This document shows positions 32,789 through 40,234 of a stretch of DNA of 64,000 bases, in pieces. The stretch spans positions 806,001 through 870,000 of the forward strand of contig OZ271833.1 in the NCBI GenBank assembly GCA_965601665.1, in the 5' to 3' direction. Source of the stretch: JANQNX01 sp965601665 (GTDB lineage Bacteria; Pseudomonadota; Gammaproteobacteria; Eutrophobiales; Eutrophobiaceae). The notes under the pieces are model-generated. The model searched no databases. It was given only the letters and a program-made list of their open reading frames with translations, and was not told where the DNA came from. Within the stretch, counting starts at the first letter, position 1, and the number at the start of each line of letters is the position of its first letter. Both the position numbers and the translations under genes were made by a program.

Positions 32789-33216
32789 ACTTCAGGAAGG
32801 AAAAACCTGAAATGGTAAACCTGGATATTACGCCGCTCATAGACGTGGTGTTCCTGTTGCTGATTTTTTTCATGGTATCCACCACGTTCGAACATAATTC
32901 CGAGATCAACATTACGCTACCGACCTCTTCCAAAGAAGTAACAGAGGCTAAACCCGATGCGGTAAACATCGGTCTCGATGCAGCCGGTAATGTGTATATC
33001 AATGAAAAGGCATTGGTAAACGCACAGCTACAGACGATCAAGGATGCCTTGTCTGAGGCCCTTGTTGGAATGAATGAACCGCCTATCATAATTAATGCCG
33101 ATGCTAACGCGACGCATCAGTCAGTAATCAAGGTCATGGATGCCGCTCGCCAGTTGGGTTTGGTAAAGATCACCTTTGCAACCAAGAAGCTGGAGGAAGA
33201 GAGCTCGGGCAACTGA
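32785..33216 (+). CDS. exbD: ExbD/TolR family protein
   Basis: A 143-residue protein translated from a GTG that overlaps the exbB stop (GTGA). It has one N-terminal helix ('DITPLIDVVFLLLIFFMV', about 14-31) with the proton-carrying Asp20, then a periplasmic domain with the usual 'INADANATHQSVIKVMDAAR' end (key residues Asp, His). It should pair with the ExbB protein upstream. Confidence 0.9.
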   Translation: MNFRKEKPEMVNLDITPLIDVVFLLLIFFMVSTTFEHNSEINITLPTSSKEVTEAKPDAVNIGLDAAGNVYINEKALVNAQLQTIKDALSEALVGMNEPPIIINADANATHQSVIKVMDAARQLGLVKITFATKKLEEESSGN

Positions 33217-33225
33217 CCCTATCTT

Positions 33226-34218
33226 ATGTCATTTGATGAATTCATTGAAAAAGTCTGGTATTCCTCGCATCCACTAGGTCTGCTTCTTGTGCCGTTGGCA
33301 TGGTGTTACACACTTGTCATTATCCTGCGTCGCGTTTGTTACCAGTCAGGTATATTTGCAATTAACCAGGTTGCTGCCCCGGTTATTGTCGTTGGGAATA
33401 TTTCTGTAGGCGGCACAGGAAAAACACCCCTGGTTCTGTGGCTGGTTGATTATTTTCGGCAAAAAGGGCTTAAGCCAGGCGTAATCAGTCGTGGCTACGG
33501 CGGCAGGGAATCTGCAAGACCGCAACAGGTAAGACCCGACAGCAATCCGTTGCTGGTCGGCGATGAGCCTGTATTGATTGCGCGTAACACCTTATCGCCG
33601 GTAGCAGTAGCCAGAGAACGCCTGCTCGCAGCAGAAGAATTAATTAAACACTATAATTGCAATCTTATAATCTGTGATGATGGGCTGCAGCACTATGGAC
33701 TCGGCAGGGATCTCGAAATTTGTGTTATCGATGGTCAACGTCGTTTTGGTAACGAACGCTGTCTCCCGGCTGGCCCGCTGCGGGAACCTGTTGGACGTTT
33801 GAACAGCGTTGATATGATCGTGAGCAAATATAAGGCAGGACGGCACGAATACAAGATGGAATATGAATACGGGGATCTTGTTTCCGTGCGTAATCCAGAT
33901 ACAAGTATGGCTATATCGGAACTGGCCGGACAGGAAGTACATGCCGTTGCAGCTATAGGCAATCCAGAGCGGTTCTTTGCATGGCTACGTAAACATAATA
34001 TTCAGATCATCAAGCATGTCTTTCCGGATCATCATCCATTTCAGGAGGAGGAAATTGCTTTTCATGATGGCTTGCCTGTAGTGATGACAGAAAAAGATGC
34101 GGTAAAATGTCAACAATTTTCCAACCCGCTACACTGGTACCTGCCAATCAGAGCCAGTTTGCCAGAGGCTTTTAGCATCCGACTGGATAACTTGATGAAG
34201 GAAGCAATGAATGGATAA
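33226..34218 (+). CDS. lpxK: Tetraacyldisaccharide 4'-kinase LpxK
   Basis: LpxK phosphorylates the lipid A disaccharide at the 4' position at the inner-membrane surface. The 330-residue protein has an N-terminal membrane-associated helix (about 18-36) and the P-loop 'NISVGGTGKTP' (58-68). 'DDGLQHYGLGRDLEICVIDG' holds the catalytic Asp and His. In E. coli msbA lies just upstream; here exbBD takes that place. It overlaps the next gene by 8 bp. Confidence 0.95.
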   Translation: MSFDEFIEKVWYSSHPLGLLLVPLAWCYTLVIILRRVCYQSGIFAINQVAAPVIVVGNISVGGTGKTPLVLWLVDYFRQKGLKPGVISRGYGGRESARPQQVRPDSNPLLVGDEPVLIARNTLSPVAVARERLLAAEELIKHYNCNLIICDDGLQHYGLGRDLEICVIDGQRRFGNERCLPAGPLREPVGRLNSVDMIVSKYKAGRHEYKMEYEYGDLVSVRNPDTSMAISELAGQEVHAVAAIGNPERFFAWLRKHNIQIIKHVFPDHHPFQEEEIAFHDGLPVVMTEKDAVKCQQFSNPLHWYLPIRASLPEAFSIRLDNLMKEAMNG

Positions 34219-34399
34219 AAAATTACTCGACATACTGGTTTGCCCTGTAACCAAGGGGCCACTTGTTTATGACAGGAAAAACCAGGAATTACTCTCCCGG
34301 GCAGCAAGGTTAGCCTATCCGGTACGTGATGGTATTCCGGTTATGCTTGAGGAAGAGGCAAGAACTATCACCGAAGAAGAAGCTGACAAGCTAAAGTAG
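34211..34399 (+). CDS. Trm112/YcaR family small protein
   Basis: The 62-residue protein 'MDKKLLDILVCP...' matches the YcaR/Trm112 family by length, by 'YPVRDGIPVML' near the end, and by its place between lpxK and kdsB. Relatives usually have a Cys-Pro-x-Cys and a third Cys near 30. Here only Cys11 remains: position 14 is Thr and the later one is Ser. A zinc site therefore looks absent. It overlaps lpxK by 8 bp and kdsB by 1 bp, so it is translationally coupled. Confidence 0.9.
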   Translation: MDKKLLDILVCPVTKGPLVYDRKNQELLSRAARLAYPVRDGIPVMLEEEARTITEEEADKLK

Positions 34400-35136
34400 T
34401 GTCGACTGACTACACAATTATTATTCCGGCACGTTACGCATCGACGCGTTTGCCCGGGAAACCATTACTGGATATTCACGGCAAGCCGTTACTGCAGCAT
34501 GTTTACGATGCCTGTTGTGCCACGCATGCATGCAAGGTCTTTATCGCTACTGATGATGAGCGTATTGCCGAGGCTGCTGAACAGTTTGGTGCAGAATGTG
34601 TCATGACATCATCAGAACATGAGTCAGGCACAGACAGACTGGCGGAGGTAGTTGGCAAAAAAAAACTGGCTGACGAGGAAATAATTGTCAACGTGCAGGG
34701 CGATGAGTATGGATTGCCGCCGGAATTAATTAATCAGGTCGCAAGCGGTTTGCACGACAATCCGTCTGCGAATGTGTCAACCCTCTGCGAACAGCTGCAT
34801 GATGAAAAGGATTACAATGATCCCAATGTCGTAAAAGTGGTTATGGATCAGAATGGCTTTGCACTCTATTTCAGTCGTTCACCACTGCCAGCGAGGCGCG
34901 CTGGCGGGTTACCAAATCCGGTCTACAGGCATATTGGTTTATACGCTTATCGTGCTGGCTATCTTTGCAAGTTTACTCGATGGCCGCAAGGACAACTTGA
35001 ACAGCAAGAATCACTCGAACAGTTGCGGGTATTGGAAAGAGGCGACCGCATCTATGTTGGTGTGGCTAGCAAGGAATCAGGAACAGGGATCGATACAGTA
35101 GAAGACCTTGAAAAAGTGCGCGTGGAAGTAAATTAA
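34399..35136 (+). CDS. kdsB: CMP-KDO synthetase KdsB
   Basis: KdsB activates 3-deoxy-D-manno-octulosonate with CTP for lipid A core assembly. The start is a GTG that shares one base with the previous stop (TAGTG). The 245-residue enzyme opens 'IIPARYASTRLPGKPL' (7-22), the CTP-binding loop, and has 'IVNVQGDEYGLPPELI' (key Asp of the metal site). It is the last gene of the comEC run and is convergent with infA, with 14 bp between. Confidence 0.95.
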   Translation: MSTDYTIIIPARYASTRLPGKPLLDIHGKPLLQHVYDACCATHACKVFIATDDERIAEAAEQFGAECVMTSSEHESGTDRLAEVVGKKKLADEEIIVNVQGDEYGLPPELINQVASGLHDNPSANVSTLCEQLHDEKDYNDPNVVKVVMDQNGFALYFSRSPLPARRAGGLPNPVYRHIGLYAYRAGYLCKFTRWPQGQLEQQESLEQLRVLERGDRIYVGVASKESGTGIDTVEDLEKVRVEVN

Positions 35137-35150
35137 TAGTTGAAAATGGT

Positions 35151-35369
35151 TTAGCGTGCCCTGAATGTAATGCGACCTTTGGTTAAATCGTAAGGAGTCA
35201 TTTCAACGGTAACACGGTCACCGGTTAGAATGCGAATATAGTGTTTACGCATCTTGCCGGAAATATGAGCTGTAATCACATGTCCATTGTCCAGTTCAAC
35301 ACGAAACATGGTATTAGGCAGGGTTTCTACCACGGTTCCTTCCATTTCTATCTGGTCTTCTTTGGCCAT
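35151..35369 (-). CDS. infA: Translation initiation factor IF-1
   Basis: A 72-residue OB-fold protein, the exact usual size, opening 'MAKEDQIEMEGTVVETLPN' with 'VELDNGHVITAHISGKMRK' and 'LTGDRVTVEMTPYDLTKGRI' following. It binds the ribosomal A site during initiation. It lies downstream of bpt and aat, a neighbourhood kept in many gammaproteobacteria. Confidence 0.98.
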   Translation of the reverse strand: MAKEDQIEMEGTVVETLPNTMFRVELDNGHVITAHISGKMRKHYIRILTGDRVTVEMTPYDLTKGRITFRAR

Positions 35370-35409
35370 AAATATCTCTTAGGTTAAAAAAGTGCGAATT
35401 TTGCACTAA

Positions 35410-36153
35410 TTATTTCTTTACTGCAAAATTCTTACTGGAGGGGAGGGCGAATCTTTTCCAGTTATTGTCCAGGAAACACTCTAACGGCTGATAGTCGACC
35501 TTGTATTTCATTTTCCCGGCGCCTGCTATCCAGTAACCAAGATACAACCATTGTTTACTCTGTCGCCGTGTAGCTTCAATCAGGTGGAGTATCGCAAATT
35601 GACCAAGGCTTCGTTTCGAATATTCCGGATCAAAAAAAGTGTATACCGCTGAATTTCCATCGGTCAGACTGTCGACAACGGTTACGGCAACCAGTTTTGT
35701 CCCGAGTCTGAATTCATACAGGCTGGTATCTGACCAATCACACCAGAGGAAGTCTTTGTAATTGTCCTCGGTTGGGTTATCCATGCCTCCACCAGAATGT
35801 CTTGCCTGCAGGTATTTTTGATAAAGAGAAAAATGCTCGGGTACAAAGTCAGCGGCTATGCAATTAATTTCCAGGTCGACATTATTTTTCATTGTTCTAC
35901 GCTGGTTTCGTCGACTGCAGAATTCGTTTACAGGTATCCTCACAGGCACGCACTCTGAACAATGGGAACAGTGTGGTTTGTAAAGGTGTTCACCACTGCG
36001 CCTGAAACCGTTTAATACCAACATTGAGTAGAGTTTCTTGTTCTTCGGAAAGAGGGGATCAGCAAACAGGCTGGTCGCTTCTCTATTGTCCAGGTAGTTG
36101 CATTGGTGTGGAGTTGTAAGAAAAAAGCGGAGCTTGTTTGACTGGTTGTCCAT
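35410..36153 (-). CDS. bpt: Aspartate/glutamate leucyltransferase Bpt
   Basis: Bpt attaches Leu from Leu-tRNA to proteins with N-terminal Asp or Glu, marking them for ClpS-ClpAP. The 247-residue protein has 'CNYLDNREATSLFADP' and the Cys-rich 'PHCSHCSECVPVRIPV' block (key four Cys) of the ATE family. 'YLGYWIAGAGKMKYKVDYQP' near the C-terminus is also typical. The start overlaps the aat stop by one base (TGATG). aat upstream handles basic N-termini, so both N-degron transferases are co-transcribed. Confidence 0.95.
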   Translation of the reverse strand: MDNQSNKLRFFLTTPHQCNYLDNREATSLFADPLFPKNKKLYSMLVLNGFRRSGEHLYKPHCSHCSECVPVRIPVNEFCSRRNQRRTMKNNVDLEINCIAADFVPEHFSLYQKYLQARHSGGGMDNPTEDNYKDFLWCDWSDTSLYEFRLGTKLVAVTVVDSLTDGNSAVYTFFDPEYSKRSLGQFAILHLIEATRRQSKQWLYLGYWIAGAGKMKYKVDYQPLECFLDNNWKRFALPSSKNFAVKK

Positions 36154-36872
36154 CAGTTATCCCAGTCACTGGTTTTTTCATTATTACAGTAGTTTTTCAG
36201 CATACGAATGAATAATTCGCGGTGGATTGGCTTGGCGCCGAGTGATTGCAGGTGTTGAGAATGGACCTGGCAATCAATTAACCTGAATTGTCGAGTTTTC
36301 AGTTTTTGCGCCAGCTTTACCAGAGCTACCTTGGATGCATCTGATTTGTGACTAAACATGGATTCGCCAAAAAACACTTTACCCATGGCGACTCCATACA
36401 GCCCGCCTACTACCTGGCCTTCATGCCAGCATTCTACAGAATGCGCATAGCCGCGATAATGCAGGTTCAGGTAGGCTTCCCGAATATCATTGGTAATCCA
36501 GGTTTCGTTAACTCCCTTGCGACTGCTGGCGCAGCCGTCTATCACGATCGCAAATGCCTGGTTAAAGGTAATTTCATACTCGCTGTTGCGAATACGTTTT
36601 GCCAGGCTTCGCGACACCTTGATTTCACCCGGTTCCAGTATGCAGCGTGGGTCCGGTGACCACCACAGCACGGGCTGGCCTTCATTAAACCAGGGAAATA
36701 TACCAAGGCGATATGCCTGCATAAGTCGGTCACTGGAAAGATCGCCGCCAATAGCCAGCAAACCATCCGGATCGCGCAAGGCCTGGTTGACGTCAGGAAA
36801 ATCATTGGCCAGCACGTTATCCTTTACCCAGTAAAGTTTGCTGTTACCTTCATTGAAATTCCCATAGGTCAT
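36153..36872 (-). CDS. aat: Leucyl/phenylalanyl-tRNA-protein transferase Aat
   Basis: Aat transfers Leu or Phe to proteins with N-terminal Lys or Arg. The 239-residue protein has 'LGIFPWFNEGQPVLWWSPDP' with its Trp/Phe pocket, and 'GGLYGVAMGKVFFGESMFS' with the catalytic region. Both are diagnostic. It lies 4 bp after the FemAB-like gene and overlaps bpt by one base. Confidence 0.95.
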   Translation of the reverse strand: MTYGNFNEGNSKLYWVKDNVLANDFPDVNQALRDPDGLLAIGGDLSSDRLMQAYRLGIFPWFNEGQPVLWWSPDPRCILEPGEIKVSRSLAKRIRNSEYEITFNQAFAIVIDGCASSRKGVNETWITNDIREAYLNLHYRGYAHSVECWHEGQVVGGLYGVAMGKVFFGESMFSHKSDASKVALVKLAQKLKTRQFRLIDCQVHSQHLQSLGAKPIHRELFIRMLKNYCNNEKTSDWDN

Positions 36873-36876
36873 CTTG

Positions 36877-38013
36877 CTAGTCCGTTTGCTTGAATGGAAG
36901 CTGCGTTTTCAGCATTGCTATATGTTCACGTATCATTCCGGTTTCACGCCGCAAGTAGTCTTCTATGGCACTGGAAAAGGCCTGTTCACGAACCCAGTGT
37001 GCAGAAGCCATGGCCACCGGGGAAAATCCCCGTGCCAGTTTATGTTCGCCCTGCACTCCGGCATCGAGTTTTTGCAGGTTGTTTTCCAGCACGTGCTCTA
37101 TTGTTTGATAGTAGCACAATTCAAAGTGTAGAAATGGCACGTCCCTGTTACAGCCCCAGTGTCGTCCATATAGCGTGGTGTTGTCCTGCATGGCAAAGGC
37201 TCCCGCAATATAGTCCTGCCCCTGTCTTGCCAGTACTAGCAGGGTTTGTTCAGGCATGGTTTGCCCCAGCCACTGAAAAAAATCCAGGTTGAGACGAGGC
37301 TCACCCCATTTCTTGAAAAATGTATTACAGTAAAATTCGTGGAACACCTGCCAGTGTTCGCCGGTAATTTCCGCTCCACTCAGGCGTTCTATCTCAATGC
37401 CTGCATCCTGGATACTGCGACGCTCGCGCAGCAGTTTTTTTCGTTTCCTGGAACTTAAGCGTTCAGTGAAATCAGCAAAATCCCGGTAACCATCGTTTAG
37501 CCAATGGAACTGTATAGTCAGCCGCCGCAGGGCTTGCTGTTCTTCATAGGTTTGTAATTCAGCGCTATCCGGAAATAATATGTGGGCAGTAGACAGGCGA
37601 TTGTCATGCATAATCGTCTGTAAAGCCTCAACCAGTTGCTGTTGACAGGCATTCCTATCAGCGCCGTCAGTAATCAGTAATCGCGGACCCGATACCGGCG
37701 TAAAAGGTATCGCTGAAACCAGCTTGGGGTAATATTTACGTCCTGCACGATGGTAGGCATCGGCCCAGGCCCAGTCGAAAACGAATTCACCATAGGAATC
37801 CTGTTTTATATAGAGTGGCATCAATCCGAGTAGCTTACCGCCTTGCTCAATAACGATATGGGCAGATTGCCATTGTTGCTGCTCAAGGCATCCGAATTTT
37901 TCAAGGCCATACAGGAATGGGCGTGACAGGAAGGGGTTGTCATTTGTCGCCAGGGAGTTCCAGTTTGCATCGCTTATCGATGCAAGGCTGTCAATCACGC
38001 GCCAGTCTGGCAT
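36877..38013 (-). CDS. FemAB-like GNAT-family protein (PF04339 type)
   Basis: The 378-residue protein matches the group annotated as 'peptidogalycan biosynthesis' or GNAT family proteins. Visible marks are an N-terminal 'NPFLSRPFLYGLE', 'FVFDWAWADAYHRAG', 'FSSRKRKKLLRERR'-like basic stretch, and 'FELCYYQTIEHVLE' near the C-terminus. The fold is two GNAT-like halves, as in FemA/Aat. Aat itself shares the GNAT fold and is the next gene. It lacks a signal or membrane helix. The true acceptor is unknown; aminoacyl or acyl transfer is likely. Confidence 0.75.
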   Translation of the reverse strand: MPDWRVIDSLASISDANWNSLATNDNPFLSRPFLYGLEKFGCLEQQQWQSAHIVIEQGGKLLGLMPLYIKQDSYGEFVFDWAWADAYHRAGRKYYPKLVSAIPFTPVSGPRLLITDGADRNACQQQLVEALQTIMHDNRLSTAHILFPDSAELQTYEEQQALRRLTIQFHWLNDGYRDFADFTERLSSRKRKKLLRERRSIQDAGIEIERLSGAEITGEHWQVFHEFYCNTFFKKWGEPRLNLDFFQWLGQTMPEQTLLVLARQGQDYIAGAFAMQDNTTLYGRHWGCNRDVPFLHFELCYYQTIEHVLENNLQKLDAGVQGEHKLARGFSPVAMASAHWVREQAFSSAIEDYLRRETGMIREHIAMLKTQLPFKQTD

Positions 38014-38041
38014 GGTCCTGTTACCAACAACAACGACTTAT

Positions 38042-38560
38042 CTATCTGGGAATAATACTAATATCGCCGCCAAGCACTGTAAGCGTGGCGCGCTTTGAAC
38101 CGTTTAATGAAAAACTGGTTTCGTCATAGCCGCCATGATCAAGCATGAAACGATAGGTTAACGTAGAGCCATTAACCAATGCATACAGTTTCGGTGACAC
38201 GACTTCATCGGTATTCATGTACCCGAGCACAAACTCACTCCAGTCGGCATCAGTGATACATGGTGCATCGTTAATGGAGCGGTTATCCAGAACCCGGTCG
38301 TCGACCTGGAATGTAGGGCAATGGCGGGGAGGCAGTTTATCCAACTGACGATTCAGGGAAAAACGGGCACGGATAGCGCCAACACCATCCCGGTAAATCT
38401 CAAGCGAATAGCCATCACCATTTTCTGTATAGGCAACCTGAGTCAGCGCATCAGTACTGGAACTAGACTGTGACAGCACTTCCCAGGCACAGGCATGTGC
38501 AGGCACGAGCAGCATTAGCAGCGTGACCAGAGTTAGGTTATTGTGTCGAAACAGTTTCAT
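38042..38560 (-). CDS. Secreted protein of unknown function
   Basis: A 172-residue protein with a signal peptide (about 1-25, ending Cys-Ala-Trp region) and a beta-rich mature part. Two Cys ('HCPTFQVDD' and 'APCITDADW') could form a disulfide. The C-terminal 'LNGSKRATLTVLGGDISIIPR' looks like strand-turn-strand. I do not recognise the family; invasion-associated-locus-B-like folds have similar size. It stands 28 bp before the FemAB-like gene on the same strand and is divergent from the deacetylase-like gene. Confidence 0.65.
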   Translation of the reverse strand: MKLFRHNNLTLVTLLMLLVPAHACAWEVLSQSSSSTDALTQVAYTENGDGYSLEIYRDGVGAIRARFSLNRQLDKLPPRHCPTFQVDDRVLDNRSINDAPCITDADWSEFVLGYMNTDEVVSPKLYALVNGSTLTYRFMLDHGGYDETSFSLNGSKRATLTVLGGDISIIPR

Positions 38561-38651
38561 TACTATTACAAACTGATTGCCATACTGAAATACCAGAAAA
38601 ACGTTGCGAAATCCTTATCTTGACTCATAAAGTAGCACAAATTTCCCATAT

Positions 38652-39638
38652 ATGAAGCGCAGGACCTTCATTTTTAACGGTTTCGCGACAGGTTTATCGA
38701 TTGCCATGCTGCCATCAGTCGCTATTTTTGCGGCCGAAAATCAACACGTTGGCTATATCGGAGACCCTGTATTCCAGAAATACCATTTATATCCTGATCA
38801 CCCTGAATCGCCGGCGCGTTACAGGTATATCAGCGCTGCGATGCAAGATTCAGGTCTGCTACCGTCACTTGTCCATCCCGCGCTAAAGACAGACGTGCTT
38901 GATTGGACCAGGCAACTCCATTCCGACACGCATATTCAGTCTATCCAGCAACACTATCCGCAGGCCTACGAGGTTGCCACCGCAGCCGTGGGTGCGGCGC
39001 TGGGTGCGGTTGACCAGGTTGCCAAAGGCAAATTACAGCATGTCTTCTGTGCATCGCGTCCGCCTGGACATCATGCCTTGAATACGGGCAAGGAAGAGGG
39101 CTTCTGTTACTTCAACCACGTTGCGATTGCGGCACGCTATGCACAACGTGAATACGGCTTTAAAAAAATACTGATCGTCGATTGGGACTATCATCATGGC
39201 AATGCAACCGAGCAGATGTTTTATGACGATCCGACAGTGTTGTTTTTTTCATCGCACGATCAATACGCGTATCCTGGCACGGGCGATCCCGCAAAAACCG
39301 GCAAAGGCGCCGGCGCAGGTTATAACATCAATATTCACCTTCCATGTGGTACGTCTGATGCCATGATCCTGAAGGCCTATGAGGATGTTCTTATCCCGGC
39401 TGTTTCAGAATTCAAGCCTGATTTTATTTTTATTTCTGCAGGATTTGATAGCAAACAGCATGACAAACTTGGCTGTTTTGATGTAACTGATGAAGGTTTC
39501 ATTAATCTTACGCGAATGATGAAGACTATCGCCAGGAATTATTGTGACGGTCGGATTGTTTCGATACTGGAAGGCGGCTATAATCTGCAAGGTAACGCCG
39601 ATGCAGTCGTTGCGCACGTTCGTGGGTTGCTGGCCTAG
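38652..39638 (+). CDS. Exported histone-deacetylase-family amidohydrolase
   Basis: The 328-residue protein is a complete member of the histone deacetylase / acetylpolyamine amidohydrolase fold. 'RPPGHH' (136-141) gives the two catalytic His. 'VDWDYHHGN' (176-184) gives zinc ligands Asp179 and His181, 'SAGFD' gives Asp266, and Tyr310 in 'LEGGYN' completes the site. Unusually, it starts 'MKRRTFIFNG' followed by a hydrophobic run to Ala27-Ala28. That is a Tat-like signal (Arg-Arg-x-Phe-Ile), so the enzyme is probably periplasmic. A zinc enzyme exported folded by Tat is plausible. Likely substrates are acetylated amines or short amides; none is shown by context. Confidence 0.85.
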   Translation: MKRRTFIFNGFATGLSIAMLPSVAIFAAENQHVGYIGDPVFQKYHLYPDHPESPARYRYISAAMQDSGLLPSLVHPALKTDVLDWTRQLHSDTHIQSIQQHYPQAYEVATAAVGAALGAVDQVAKGKLQHVFCASRPPGHHALNTGKEEGFCYFNHVAIAARYAQREYGFKKILIVDWDYHHGNATEQMFYDDPTVLFFSSHDQYAYPGTGDPAKTGKGAGAGYNINIHLPCGTSDAMILKAYEDVLIPAVSEFKPDFIFISAGFDSKQHDKLGCFDVTDEGFINLTRMMKTIARNYCDGRIVSILEGGYNLQGNADAVVAHVRGLLA

Positions 39639-39640
39639 GC

Positions 39641-40234
39641 CTATTCGCCAGTCTGTTTTTCGATCTGTTTTGCTTTTGTTTCGAGGTTCCTGACCGTCAC
39701 CTCGGTCACTTCAATCAGCTTGTCTTTAAGGATTCTTGGGCCTATCACAGGCATAATAAAAAAATCAGGCTCTACTTCCACTTCAATCGTTAATAGAGTG
39801 ACAGGCTTTCCATTATCAATATCATCGCTGGCCTTCCAGCGTGTCCAGCCGTGTTTAAAGTCACTGTATTCCGTGATAAACAGGCTTTGGATAGTGTCCT
39901 CGTCGATTTGAGCAAAATCCTGCACATGCTTCATCTTGTAACAAATAAGCATAAAACAGGTTTTTGTTATCATGCTAACCCTGGTTTCTTCACCTGTTTT
40001 GGACATGATACGGCTCTCGAGCAGGTAGGGGTTAATGCCGGTTAAGCGGTTATAGTCCTTCATCAACTCCAGCACAATATCTGCCCTGGCACTGATCTGC
40101 ATCCGGGCAACCATATTATAACGCCGGCCCTTGTTATCTATGTCGATATCGATAATTGTTGCCGCATGAGCAGGTGGCAGCGTTAAAGCAATGACACTTA
40201 CGAATAGAACAGCATAAATACGCCTCAAGATCAT
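39641..40234 (-). CDS. Secreted SRPBCC/START-like protein
   Basis: A 197-residue protein with a signal peptide (about 1-24, Ala-His-Ala-Ala). The mature part has the pattern of polyketide-cyclase/SRPBCC proteins: a beta-strand start 'RRYNMVARMQI', a helix 'DIVLELMKDYNRL', then curved strands and a long C-terminal helix. Such folds bind lipids or hydrophobic ligands. Its start overlaps by 4 bp the gene upstream (the 507-residue lipoprotein), so the two are coupled. Function unknown. Confidence 0.7.
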   Translation of the reverse strand: MILRRIYAVLFVSVIALTLPPAHAATIIDIDIDNKGRRYNMVARMQISARADIVLELMKDYNRLTGINPYLLESRIMSKTGEETRVSMITKTCFMLICYKMKHVQDFAQIDEDTIQSLFITEYSDFKHGWTRWKASDDIDNGKPVTLLTIEVEVEPDFFIMPVIGPRILKDKLIEVTEVTVRNLETKAKQIEKQTGE

